Part shown: positions 45,201-54,559 of the stretch, one piece after another
How positions within the stretch are numbered: the first letter of the stretch is position 1
How the letters are laid out: each line of letters opens with the position of its first letter
Source of the DNA: Sphingobium sp.
GTDB lineage: Bacteria > Pseudomonadota > Alphaproteobacteria > Sphingomonadales > Sphingomonadaceae
DNA: 64,000 bases
Direction of reading: 5' to 3'
Assembly: GCA_017984895.1 (NCBI GenBank)
Contig: JAGNYO010000004.1
Location: 1 to 64,000, forward strand
The notes under the pieces: generated by a model
Seen by the model: the letters and a program-made list of their open reading frames with translations, nothing else
Told to the model about the DNA's origin: nothing
Database searches by the model: none
Position numbers and translations under genes: made by a program

Positions 45201-45733
45201 GCTTCGAATTATATCAGTCGATGCTGGAGGAAGCGATACTGGAGGCAAAGTCCGGCGGATCGACCGACTTCGTGCCGCGCGATGCCTATTCGCCGCAGAT
45301 CACGATCGATGCGCCGGTGCAGCTCCCCGAGGACTATGTGCCCGATCTCGACCTGCGTATGGGACTTTACCGCCGCCTCAACGATCTGGAGGACGCGCGC
45401 GGGGTGGAGGCGTTCGCTGCGGAACTGATCGACCGTTTCGGCAAGCTGCCGACCGCCACCGAAAACCTGCTTACCCTCATCCGCATCAAGCAGAATTGCG
45501 TGAAGGCGGGGATCGCGCGCCTGGATGTCGGCGGCAAGGGCGCGCTGGTGGCGTTTCATAACGACCAATTCGCCAACCCGACTGGATTGATCGATTATGT
45601 GCAGCGGCTCGCCGGTGCGGCCAAGCTCAGGCCTGACAACAAGCTGGTCATCACTCGCGTCTGGCCCGATGGCGCGGCGCGGCTGCATGCGGGGTTGCAG
45701 CTTTCCAAGGGGCTGGCAAAGGTGGCAGGCTAA
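42254..45733 (+). CDS. mfd: Transcription-repair coupling factor
   Basis: 1159 residues: UvrB-like N-terminal part, the RNA-polymerase-interacting CarD-like domain (PGDLVVHADHGIGKYEGL), SF2 translocase (CGDVGFGKTEVALRAAF, VDEEQRFGV, TATPIPRTL) and a TRCF C-terminal domain. Removes stalled RNA polymerase and recruits UvrA. Its stop codon overlaps the convergent EAL-protein gene. Confidence 0.97.
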   Translation: MTDISRILSARKPLTLSGAPTGFLPLLLADLARAAAGGGAPTRAVFIAPDELAMQAVADTAGWFAPELDVIAIPAWDCLPYDRASPSLRSAAQRLAGLHALSAPVTAPQLVLTTAAAITQRTLTPFRVRQLVARLAPGERIAIEALTKLLQANGYSRTDTVHDAGEYAVRGGIVDIYPGGAREPLRLDFFGDEIETLRSFDPGTQRSTGDVAGFTLLPASEALLDEETIKRFRGRYRELFGATATGDPLYQAVSDGRRLAGMEHWLPLFEERLVPLTEHLGKEALIVRDGGVTGAAQTRLEAITDYHANRVAALKGDPGSYRPLKPDQLYVTREEWEAAITAHPIHITSPFHEPESASVLDFAVDAARDFAPERAQNANVYDAVAVHIENQRKAGRKIIIASYSGGARERLSGLLTEHKAGALAQADTWQEAQGLAAKGATALIVLPLDHGFSSADVTLLTEQDMLGDRLVRRAKRKKSTDAFLAELATLTPGDLVVHADHGIGKYEGLTSIPVGNAPHDCVALEYAGGDKLYVPVENLDVLSRYGAENEGVALDRLGGEAWQRRKARMKERIREIAGELLKVAAARALRPAPVAEPDAGGYPAFVDRFPYDETEDQDRAITDVIEDLAAGRPMDRLVCGDVGFGKTEVALRAAFVAAMAGMQVALICPTTLLARQHHRNFLERFAGFPLNIGRLSRLVPAAEAAATKVGLADGTIDIVIGTHALLTKGLGLKRLGLVIVDEEQRFGVVHKERLKQLKTDVHVLTLTATPIPRTLQMAMSGLRELSVIQTPPVDRLAVRTYVMPWDGVVIREALLREHYRGGQSFFVVPRVADIPEIEDFLREQVPEVKAVVAHGQMAAGEVEERMSAFYDKKYDVLLSTTIVESGLDIPSANTLIIHRADRFGLAQLYQLRGRVGRGKTRAYAYFTTPANRIITETAEKRLKVLSDLDTLGAGFQLASHDLDIRGAGNLVGDEQSGHIKEVGFELYQSMLEEAILEAKSGGSTDFVPRDAYSPQITIDAPVQLPEDYVPDLDLRMGLYRRLNDLEDARGVEAFAAELIDRFGKLPTATENLLTLIRIKQNCVKAGIARLDVGGKGALVAFHNDQFANPTGLIDYVQRLAGAAKLRPDNKLVITRVWPDGAARLHAGLQLSKGLAKVAG

Positions 45734-47031
45734 GCCCGTCCGCCCCGCTCCACCATTGCCACCAGTTCCGCACCCGTCACGGCGCCAGAGCGCAGGAAGC
45801 CCTGATAGATATCGCAGCCCTCGCGCGCGAGCAGGGTGAGTTGCTGCTCGCTCTCCACGCCTTCGGCAATCACCGTCAACGCCAGCGAGCGGGCCATGGC
45901 AATGATCGCGCGCAATATGATGCGGTCCCTCGGCGTGCCGAGGATGTCGCGGCTGAGGCCGTGGTCGATCTTGAGATAATCGGGGTGTAATGCCTTGAGA
46001 TAGGCGAGGCTGGAATAGCCGGTGCCGAAATCGTCGATCGCCACGCGCAGGCCTTCCCGGCGCAGCTCGGTAAGCAGCATGCCCGCCTGCTCGATATTCT
46101 CGATCAGGCCACTCTCGGTAATCTCCACCGTCACCCGGTCGCGGGGAAATCCGCTGGTGTCGACCATGCCGAGCATATGGCGGGTGAAGTCCGCCTGGGC
46201 GAGGTCGACCGCCGTGACATTGACCGAAAGGCGCAGGCCAGAGAGGCTTTCGGGCCACTGTCCGGCCTCTTCCAGCGCGCGGGACTGGATATGGCGAGAG
46301 AGGGGGAGGAGAAAATCCGCCCGGTCTGCCGCCTCGAACAGGGTGCCCGCGTCGAGCTGGCCCAACTGCGGATGGTTCCATCGCGCCAGCGCCTCCACAC
46401 CAATGATGTGGTCATTCAGGCTGTCATATTGCGGTTGATAGACGATCCCGATCTCGCCCCGGTCCAGCGCCAGCCGCAGGTCCGCATCCAGCCGGTCGTG
46501 TTCGTCTCCGCCGGGCTGCAAACCGGAGCGAACGCAGACATCGGTGGTGGCAGAGCGGCGCGCATCGCTCAAGGCGGCGTTGGCCCGGCGCAGCAGGCTG
46601 GAGGCTTCATCGCCCGATACCGGCATCGCGATGCCGCAGCGCGCGGTGAGACGGATCACGCTCTCCTCCGCAACGAACGGGCGGGCCACTGCGGAGAGAA
46701 TCAGCCGGGCGATATCCTCCGGCGCGGCGGTGTCCTCTCCTGCCGCATAGGCCACCAGATACTCGGTGCCCCCCATCCGCGCGACGAGCGCATCGCTCCC
46801 CAACACACCTTCCAGCCGTGCGTTAATCGCCTGTGCCACGCGTAGCAGGATGGCGTCGCCCATCTGATGCCCATAGGCGGTGTTGATGCTGGCAAACTGG
46901 CTGATGCCGACGAGGATGCAGGCGCACAACGGCTTGCCCGTGCCGTTCAATGCCTGATTTAGCCAGGCGCGCGCGCTGCTACGCGAGGCAAGCCCCGTCA
47001 GTGCGTCTGTTTCGTCGGGTTGTTCCGTCAT
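45730..47031 (-). CDS. EAL-domain cyclic-di-GMP phosphodiesterase with degenerate GGDEF domain
   Basis: 433 residues from the ATG at 47031. The N-terminal GGDEF-like domain (residues about 20-165) reads ARMGGTEYLV at the active site, so the cyclase motif is lost. The C-terminal EAL domain has VEALARWNHP, VEITES, DDFGTGYSSL, LKIDHGL and AEGVES, enough for phosphodiesterase activity. The GGDEF part may bind GTP as a regulator. Its stop overlaps that of mfd in a convergent arrangement. Confidence 0.9.
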   Translation of the reverse strand: MTEQPDETDALTGLASRSSARAWLNQALNGTGKPLCACILVGISQFASINTAYGHQMGDAILLRVAQAINARLEGVLGSDALVARMGGTEYLVAYAAGEDTAAPEDIARLILSAVARPFVAEESVIRLTARCGIAMPVSGDEASSLLRRANAALSDARRSATTDVCVRSGLQPGGDEHDRLDADLRLALDRGEIGIVYQPQYDSLNDHIIGVEALARWNHPQLGQLDAGTLFEAADRADFLLPLSRHIQSRALEEAGQWPESLSGLRLSVNVTAVDLAQADFTRHMLGMVDTSGFPRDRVTVEITESGLIENIEQAGMLLTELRREGLRVAIDDFGTGYSSLAYLKALHPDYLKIDHGLSRDILGTPRDRIILRAIIAMARSLALTVIAEGVESEQQLTLLAREGCDIYQGFLRSGAVTGAELVAMVERGGRA

Positions 47032-47163
47032 TTTTGCCGTGCCGCCGCGCGTTAGGGATTGCGTCAAAAAACGCCAATACGCGCATGAGGTTACTCATCA
47101 CTTAGCGTGCCCGCAAGTGAGTGTGGCCTTGCGCGGGCGCGCGGCATGACCTAGCTATACATC

Positions 47164-48189
47164 ATGCGCGTTTCCGCCGACCCGATGGGCAGCAGCAGGA
47201 TGACCGACGGCTTTGGCCGCCGGATCGACTATCTGCGCATTTCCGTGACGGACAGGTGCGATCTGCGTTGCCGCTATTGTATGGCGGAGAAGATGACCTT
47301 CCTGCCGCGCAAGGATGTGCTCAGCCTTGAAGAGATCGCGATCATCGCGGATCGCTTCATTGCCAGGGGAGTGCGCAAGATCCGCCTTTCCGGCGGCGAG
47401 CCGCTGGTGCGGCGCGATTTTCTGGAGCTGGCGCGCCGGATCGGGCGGCATCTGGATGCCGGCGGGCTGGACGAGTTGACCCTCACCACCAATGGCACCC
47501 GCCTTGCCGAGCATGCCGAGGCGCTGGTGGACGCGGGGATGCGGCGCATCAACGTCAGCCTCGACAGCCTCGACCCAGACCGCTTTGCCCATATTACCCG
47601 CGGCGGCGAGCTTGCAAAGGTGCTTGCCGGGATAGAGGCGGCCCATGCGGCGGGCCTGCGCGTCAAGATCAATATGGTGGCGCTAAAGGGCCTGAACGAG
47701 GCGGAAATCCTGCCGATGCTGCGCTGGTGCGCCGATCATGGCCATGACCTCACGCTGATCGAAACAATGCCGTTGGGCGACACCGGCGAGGACCGCACTG
47801 ACCGCTATATGCCGCTCTCCCAGGCACTCATGCAGATCGAGGCGGCACATCCGCTGGCGCCGCTGCCGTATCGCAGCGGTGGCCCCGCGCGCTATTTCGC
47901 GCCGCAGGAGATGGAGCATATTCGCCTCGGCCTTATCACGCCGTTGAGCGACAATTTCTGCGCGGGCTGCAACCGCATGCGTCTCACCTGCGAGGGCAAG
48001 ATCTTCATGTGCCTGGGGCATGAGGATCATGTCGACCTCAAGACCGCCTATCGCACCGGCGGCGGCGACGCGGTGGACGTGGCTCTCGATCGCGCGCTCA
48101 TCGCCAAGCCGCTGGCGCACGGCTTCGCCATCGGCGAGCAGGGGACGCTGGGGCAGACCCGCCGCCACATGAGCGTTACCGGCGGATGA
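47164..48189 (+). CDS. moaA: GTP 3',8-cyclase MoaA
   Basis: 341 residues. Radical-SAM cluster CDLRCRYC, second cluster CAGCNRMRLTCEGKIFMC, and a C-terminal double Gly (SVTGG). First step of molybdenum cofactor synthesis. The ATG at 47164 has no clear ribosome site; the in-frame ATG at 47200 is the alternative. Confidence 0.95.
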   Translation: MRVSADPMGSSRMTDGFGRRIDYLRISVTDRCDLRCRYCMAEKMTFLPRKDVLSLEEIAIIADRFIARGVRKIRLSGGEPLVRRDFLELARRIGRHLDAGGLDELTLTTNGTRLAEHAEALVDAGMRRINVSLDSLDPDRFAHITRGGELAKVLAGIEAAHAAGLRVKINMVALKGLNEAEILPMLRWCADHGHDLTLIETMPLGDTGEDRTDRYMPLSQALMQIEAAHPLAPLPYRSGGPARYFAPQEMEHIRLGLITPLSDNFCAGCNRMRLTCEGKIFMCLGHEDHVDLKTAYRTGGGDAVDVALDRALIAKPLAHGFAIGEQGTLGQTRRHMSVTGG

Positions 48190-48962
48190 TCATAGAACAG
48201 CGGCGGGCGCTGGTCGCATCCTCCACCCCTGCCGCGCGCGCGGCAGAGGAGCGTCTGCGCGCGACCTGTGAGTTCGTGCCGCTGGCTGAGGCGGACATGA
48301 TTGTGGCGCTGGGCGGAGACGGCTTCATGCTGCAAGTGCTGCATCAGATGCTCGAAGCCCATGCGATCAGGCCGGTGTTCGGCATGAATCTGGGCACCGT
48401 CGGATTTCTGATGAACGAATGGCGGCTGGAGCGGCTGGAGCAGCGGATTGCCGAAGCCAAACCGTTCAAGGTCAACCCGTTGCGCATGAATGTGACGACG
48501 GTCGACGGCGAGGATATTTCGCTGCCCGCGATCAACGAGGTGTCTCTGCTGCGCGAAACGCGGCAAACCGCGCATGTCGAAGTCTCCGTCAATGGTAGAA
48601 TCGCGCTGCCGGAGCTGATCTGCGACGGGGTGCTGGTGGCGACGCCTGCCGGCTCGACCGCGTATAATCTCTCCGCCCATGGGCCGATTTTGCCTCTTGG
48701 CTCGGGCCTCATCGCCCTGACGCCGATCAGTCCGTTTCGTCCCCGGCGCTGGCGCGGCGCTATACTGCCTGAGAGCACGCGCGTGCGCTTTACTATCCTC
48801 GATCCTCATAAAAGGCCAGTCAGCGCGGTGGCGGACCAGCGCGAGGTGCGGGATATTTCCTGCGTGGAAATCGCCATTGACCGGGCGACGCCACTCACCC
48901 TGTTGTTCGATCCCGAGCATACGCTGGATGATCGTATCGCCGCCGAACAGTTCATCGCGTAA
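48186..48962 (+). CDS. nadK: NAD kinase
   Basis: 258 residues with the ATP-NAD kinase GGDG motif (VALGGDGFMLQ), FGMNLGTVGFLMNE and TPAGSTAYNLSAHGPI. Produces NADP+. It overlaps moaA by four bases. Confidence 0.95.
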   Translation: MIIEQRRALVASSTPAARAAEERLRATCEFVPLAEADMIVALGGDGFMLQVLHQMLEAHAIRPVFGMNLGTVGFLMNEWRLERLEQRIAEAKPFKVNPLRMNVTTVDGEDISLPAINEVSLLRETRQTAHVEVSVNGRIALPELICDGVLVATPAGSTAYNLSAHGPILPLGSGLIALTPISPFRPRRWRGAILPESTRVRFTILDPHKRPVSAVADQREVRDISCVEIAIDRATPLTLLFDPEHTLDDRIAAEQFIA

Positions 48963-49086
48963 CGCGCGATTGATGGGCGGGAATGGGCCGCGGACTCGCG
49001 CGTCGCCGAAAATGACCGCGAATGCCCCTTGCCATGTCGCGAAAGGCGCTGCTATAGGCGCGGCCTGCCCAGCGAGAGCGGGCTGC

Positions 49087-49161
49087 TCCCCGATAGCTCA
49101 GCGGTAGAGCATTCGACTGTTAATCGAATGGCCGTAGGTTCGAATCCTACTCGGGGAGCCA
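49087..49161 (+). tRNA. tRNA-Asn (anticodon GTT)
   Basis: Cloverleaf by eye: acceptor arms TCCCCGA (49087-49093) and TCGGGGA (49151-49157), anticodon stem TTCGA/TCGAA with anticodon GTT at 49119-49121, T loop GTTCGAATC and an encoded CCA at 49159-49161. Its 3' end overlaps the end of a large serine recombinase gene, so it is the likely attachment site of the element to the right. Confidence 0.95.
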
Positions 49162-50796
49162 TTTCGGAACGAAGCTGCGAACGCCGTGCGCCGCAGTATC
49201 CACTCCAGGCTTCGCTCCAGACGCAACCAGCGTCTGGAGCAGCCTTGGTCTCGATCCTTTGATTCGAATTTCGTCCCTGCCGACTTCCACACGCTGCACC
49301 AGCGACTGGATGTGATGACGCCGAAAACTACCCTCCGGTTTTCTGATCTTTTTGCGAGCTTCGATCCCAAACCGGCGGAGCAAGTCCGGGGTCATATGAT
49401 TGTCGTGGTTCTCGTTTCGGCTTTCAGCCCGTTCCGCATCGGCACGCGCAGAGTCGCGAATTCGTGACAGTTCGGAAATCCGTCCTTTGAGATTCGAATC
49501 GCCCATATCGGCTAGGCCGTTTTCAATGGCCTCATAAAGCCTGGTCAACTTGCCCTCTGCTTCTGCTGCCTGCTTACGCAGTTCGGCAACCCGACCGAGC
49601 ATACGTTCGGCTTGATCGTCCTTGCGTTTCAGCAAGCCCATGAGCAGCTTTTCAAGCCGTTCAGGGGCTAAAAGGCACTGCTCGATGTGGGACACCACCA
49701 TCGTGTCGAGTTCGGCCATTGGGATCGATATCCCCTGACAGCCCGTCTTGCCCTGCCGTGCTGATGTACTGCAGGTGTAATACCGGTATTGCTCACCCTT
49801 GCCCGATGTGCGGAGCGTCATGGCTCCCCCGCATTCGGAACAGAAACAGAGGCCGCCTAAAAGCGTCCCTGCGGTAACAAAGCGCGGCGCTTTCAATTGC
49901 GGACTGCGTGAACGCATCAGGGCCTGCAGTTCGACAAATTCATCCTCGTCAATGATCGGCTCGACCGCCACATCGACAATCTCATCTTCCGATTTTTTGT
50001 CACCTTTGCGTTTGCTCGACACATTGAATCGATGGCGCCCGATATATGTCTCTCGCGTCAAAATCTGGTGGACCGCACCGACACCCCAGCGCCCACCCGT
50101 CTGCGTTCTGATACCCCGGATATTCAGATAATCGGCGATCAGGCGGGAGCCCATGGGGCCATCATCGGTACCTACTCGTGCCAAGCGGAACATAAGTCGG
50201 ACCGTATCGATCTGCGCAGGATCGGGTTCGATTTTTTTCTTGGTTCTCGTGCCCCGTTGCTCTGCAGCTATGATCCTGTAACCGAATGGTGGCCTCGAAC
50301 CATTCCAATAGCCCTGACGAGCGTTCTCACGCATAGCTCGGAGCGTGTGCTTGGCGTTCTCTTTTGACTGATATTCGTCAAACAACGCCATAATCTGGCG
50401 CATCATTACGCTCATTGGATCATCCCCGAGATCCTGCGTGATGGACGTCAGGCGAATATCATTTTTGGCCAGCCGCCGGACGTAAAACTCAAGCTGAAAC
50501 TGATCGCGGAAGAAGCGTGAGAAGGAATGCACAATGATGACGTCAAACGGCGCGGGCTTCTGTGCCGCACTATCCATCATTTTCTGAAACTCAGGTCGCC
50601 GGTCATCCGTGGCTGAAGCCCCTGCTTCGACAAACTCGGCTATGACGTTAATGTCCTTTGCTTGGCAATACGCCAAAAGCTGACGCCGCTGATCGGGAAT
50701 GGAAAGGTCGTGTTCGGCTTGCCGACCAGTCGAAACACGGAGATAAAGGGCCGCCCGCCTCGGCGATACCAAGGCAGCGGTTGCATTGGCGATCAT
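49147..50796 (-). CDS. Large serine recombinase
   Basis: 549 residues. Resolvase-type catalytic domain with Ser22 in LYLRVSTGRQ and FSRFFRDQFQLEFY, recombinase domain (about 165-280), zinc ribbon (CFCSECGGAMTL...YYTCSTS...GCQG) and a coiled coil (about 400-470). Catalyses integration and excision. The stop codon (49149-49147) and the last four codons lie inside tRNA-Asn. GGAG precedes the ATG. Confidence 0.93.
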   Translation of the reverse strand: MIANATAALVSPRRAALYLRVSTGRQAEHDLSIPDQRRQLLAYCQAKDINVIAEFVEAGASATDDRRPEFQKMMDSAAQKPAPFDVIIVHSFSRFFRDQFQLEFYVRRLAKNDIRLTSITQDLGDDPMSVMMRQIMALFDEYQSKENAKHTLRAMRENARQGYWNGSRPPFGYRIIAAEQRGTRTKKKIEPDPAQIDTVRLMFRLARVGTDDGPMGSRLIADYLNIRGIRTQTGGRWGVGAVHQILTRETYIGRHRFNVSSKRKGDKKSEDEIVDVAVEPIIDEDEFVELQALMRSRSPQLKAPRFVTAGTLLGGLCFCSECGGAMTLRTSGKGEQYRYYTCSTSARQGKTGCQGISIPMAELDTMVVSHIEQCLLAPERLEKLLMGLLKRKDDQAERMLGRVAELRKQAAEAEGKLTRLYEAIENGLADMGDSNLKGRISELSRIRDSARADAERAESRNENHDNHMTPDLLRRFGIEARKKIRKPEGSFRRHHIQSLVQRVEVGRDEIRIKGSRPRLLQTLVASGAKPGVDTAAHGVRSFVPKWLPE

Positions 50797-50817
50797 ACCA
50801 ATTCTCCGTTCATAAAA

Positions 50818-51063
50818 TCAGAGTTTCGAGGCAAGCAACTCGTCAAGGGTTTGACCAAAATGAACCTCAAAAATATCCAACTCGGCCTCCGTAATGGCAA
50901 CGTAAGCAGGCCAGTCGTCGCTGATTTTGAGGGCTCGCGAATTCTCGCGGCTGTTTCGAGCACTCGATCCCAACCGTGACGGTCTTGAAACTGGCGACGA
51001 CGCATAATCGCAGAAACAGGCGTCGTCGCGTGACGATGGGAATTTGAGCACATTGTCGGACAT
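50818..51063 (-). CDS. Small protein upstream of the serine recombinase
   Basis: 81 residues, MSDNVLKFPSSRDDACFCDY..., with a C-terminal acidic helix (ITEAELDIFEVHFGQTLDELLAS). The stop lies 21 bases before the recombinase start, so the two are co-transcribed. It could be a recombination directionality factor or another accessory protein, but there is no domain evidence. Frame and start are reasonable. Confidence 0.6.
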   Translation of the reverse strand: MSDNVLKFPSSRDDACFCDYASSPVSRPSRLGSSARNSRENSRALKISDDWPAYVAITEAELDIFEVHFGQTLDELLASKL

Positions 51064-51274
51064 GTTCTCAATATTGCATATCGATCATCATTTTTGTACA
51101 TTTTCATGTTCTTAACGGATGCCTTAATAGCGCAATCTAACGTGTGCGCGGCGCCCCTCGGCAGCTTTAGCGTAGCCGAGCGTAAGGTAGCGAAGTGCAA
51201 ATAGGGGTGTGTGACTTTTGACAATCAATCGCCCTCTGAAGCGTACGGGTTTTCCGGAGGCTATTTGGTTTGAG

Positions 51275-51490
51275 TCATGCGACCATATCGAGGTTCTCGA
51301 TTGCTGCATAGTAATTGGCTTCGACCTCGGCGGGCGGGATATGCCCGATGGGGCCGAAGAGCCGGTGGTTATTGAACCAGTCGACCCAGCCCAGGGTTGC
51401 CATTTCCACCGCCGAAGCGGTTGGCCATGACCTTTGCCGCCACATGACTTCCGCCTTGTAAAGGCCATTGATCGTCTCGACCATTGCGTT
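51275..51490 (-). pseudogene. IS3-type element C orfB, C-terminal fragment
   Basis: Encodes NAMVETINGLYKAEVMWRQ and then VDWFNNHRLFGPIGHIPPAEVEANYYAA to the stop: the last acidic residue and tail of an IS3-family transposase. Removing the IS110 at 51491-52754 joins it in frame to the fragment at 52755 (GDSYDNAMVETI). It is one of four pieces of a single orfB. Confidence 0.88.
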
Positions 51491-51506
51491 GAGGCTCCTA
51501 TATTTG

Positions 51507-52559
51507 TCAAGCGCTGGTCAGAGATGCTTTTGGCCTACATAGGTGGGTAAAGATTTCGCGGACGATGTATCGCTTTAGGTAGCGTATAATCTCCCGGTTG
51601 CTTTTTCCCTCCATTTTCCGTTTGCTGACATAGGCCAATGTCGGCGGATGGTTGCGCATCCGAACGATTGCGACCCGATATAGCGCGGCATTGGCTTGCC
51701 GGTTTCCGCCACGGTTGAGTCGGAAGCGGTTGGTCTTGCCACTTGATGCGGGGATGGGACATACGCCGCAGGCGAGTGCAGCTTCGGAGCGGATCCGGGT
51801 GGGATCATCGCCGACCAGTATAAGCATTTCTGCCGCCGTCATGGTGGCGATCCCGTGCGATGCCAGCAACGTTGGCGCGCGGACCGCGACCAGTTGCTCG
51901 AGCGCTTTGTCGTGCGATTGGATTTCTTCGTGCAGAGCCAGCCAGCGTTGCGCCAAAGCCCGCAAGGCGGTTTTAGCCGATGCGATCGTCGAGGTCATTG
52001 CGCCGGGCCTGAATGCAGCAATATATCGGATCAGCGCGATTTTTCCGCTTATCTGATCGAGCGTGTCGCGCAGCGCTGCAGGTGCGTTGATGATCAGGGT
52101 TTTCAGCGTCACCATGGCCTGCGACCGGCATTTGACTGCTGTATCGCGTGCGATTTTGAGATGCCGGATCATCTCTACGGATCCCGTTTGCGTTTTGGGT
52201 TGGGCGATCGCTTGTCCGGCCAGCACTGATCGTGCGGCGCCTTCAGCGTCGAGGCTATCGCTTTTGCCATGCTGATAGCGCAACTGCCGATTAGGTCTGG
52301 TGACCTCGATAACTTTATGACCCTGGGCCAGAAGATGGCGAGACAGCCCGGCTCCGTATGATCCCGTCCCCTCAATGCCAAAGGCTATGATGGTGCCCAA
52401 GGCACATGCCCAGTCCTCGAGCGTTTTATAGCCCTTGGTTGTCGCTGGAGCCGAAAATGCCATCAATCGGCTGCCGTTGTTATCGATTGCCACGGCAACA
52501 TGGATAGATTTATGGGTATCGACACCGATGATGACACTGCTGATGTTGGTATTGGTCAT
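51507..52559 (-). CDS. IS110-family transposase, intact
   Basis: 350 residues. The DEDD catalytic residues are in IIGVDTHKSIH, GIEGTGSYG and KSDSLDAEGAARS; the C-terminal Transposase_20 region (LLASHGIATMTAAEMLILVGD) is followed by the conserved PASSGKTNRFRLNRGGNRQANAAL with the nucleophilic Ser. Full length and without lesions, so the element may be active. A 52-bp palindrome touches its start codon. Confidence 0.93.
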   Translation of the reverse strand: MTNTNISSVIIGVDTHKSIHVAVAIDNNGSRLMAFSAPATTKGYKTLEDWACALGTIIAFGIEGTGSYGAGLSRHLLAQGHKVIEVTRPNRQLRYQHGKSDSLDAEGAARSVLAGQAIAQPKTQTGSVEMIRHLKIARDTAVKCRSQAMVTLKTLIINAPAALRDTLDQISGKIALIRYIAAFRPGAMTSTIASAKTALRALAQRWLALHEEIQSHDKALEQLVAVRAPTLLASHGIATMTAAEMLILVGDDPTRIRSEAALACGVCPIPASSGKTNRFRLNRGGNRQANAALYRVAIVRMRNHPPTLAYVSKRKMEGKSNREIIRYLKRYIVREIFTHLCRPKASLTSA

Positions 52560-52611
52560 GTCCTGTCCTTCTCTGAACGGTGCCCGGGCACCGTTCAGAG
52601 AAGGACAGGAC
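52560..52611. repeat. Perfect 52-bp palindrome at the IS110 transposase start
   Basis: Each base from 52560 to 52585 is matched by its complement from 52586 to 52611, centred on GCCCGGGC, with no loop. The arm next to the gene contains the AAGGA ribosome site of the transposase, whose ATG is at 52559-52557. In RNA the hairpin would hide the site. Confidence 0.9.
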
Positions 52612-52754
52612 TGTAAAGGGGCGAACCCGTCAGGCTCCTTTCAAGTCACATCTCGCCCGTTGCCAGGGCGACTTGATGGCCGACACGTCAACGCAATGAC
52701 ACAGGGTCAATCGTAGCATGGGTCAGACCATCAAGCCGCAGCAACATAATCACA
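52560..52754 (-). ncRNA. IS110 left-end region, possible bridge-RNA segment
   Basis: The untranslated 195 bases between the element end and the transposase start are where the IS110 group encodes its bridge RNA. The palindrome occupies the part nearest the gene. No fold was computed. Confidence 0.3.
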
Positions 52755-52838
52755 GTCATAGCTGTCACCGACGCTGCCGACCGATGGCACGAGGTTGGCC
52801 TCGGCCAGGCGCTGGGTGTAGTTCATGGCAAGATATTG
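52755..52838 (-). pseudogene. IS3-type element C orfB, third fragment
   Basis: Encodes QYLAMNYTQRLAEANLVPSVGSVGDSYD, the stretch that follows the second catalytic Asp in IS3 transposases. Joined upstream across the IS30 (HSDRGVQYLAMNY) and downstream across the IS110. Confidence 0.9.
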
Positions 52839-54555
<1,717 letters not shown>

Positions 54556-54559
54556 CTAT

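Larger units (their letters stand above)
51491..52754 (-). mobile_element. IS110-type element inside element C
   Basis: 1264 bp with no terminal inverted repeats or target duplication. Boundaries come from exact restoration of the host orfB. It carries one intact transposase gene and a 195-base upstream region (52560-52754). Confidence 0.85.
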
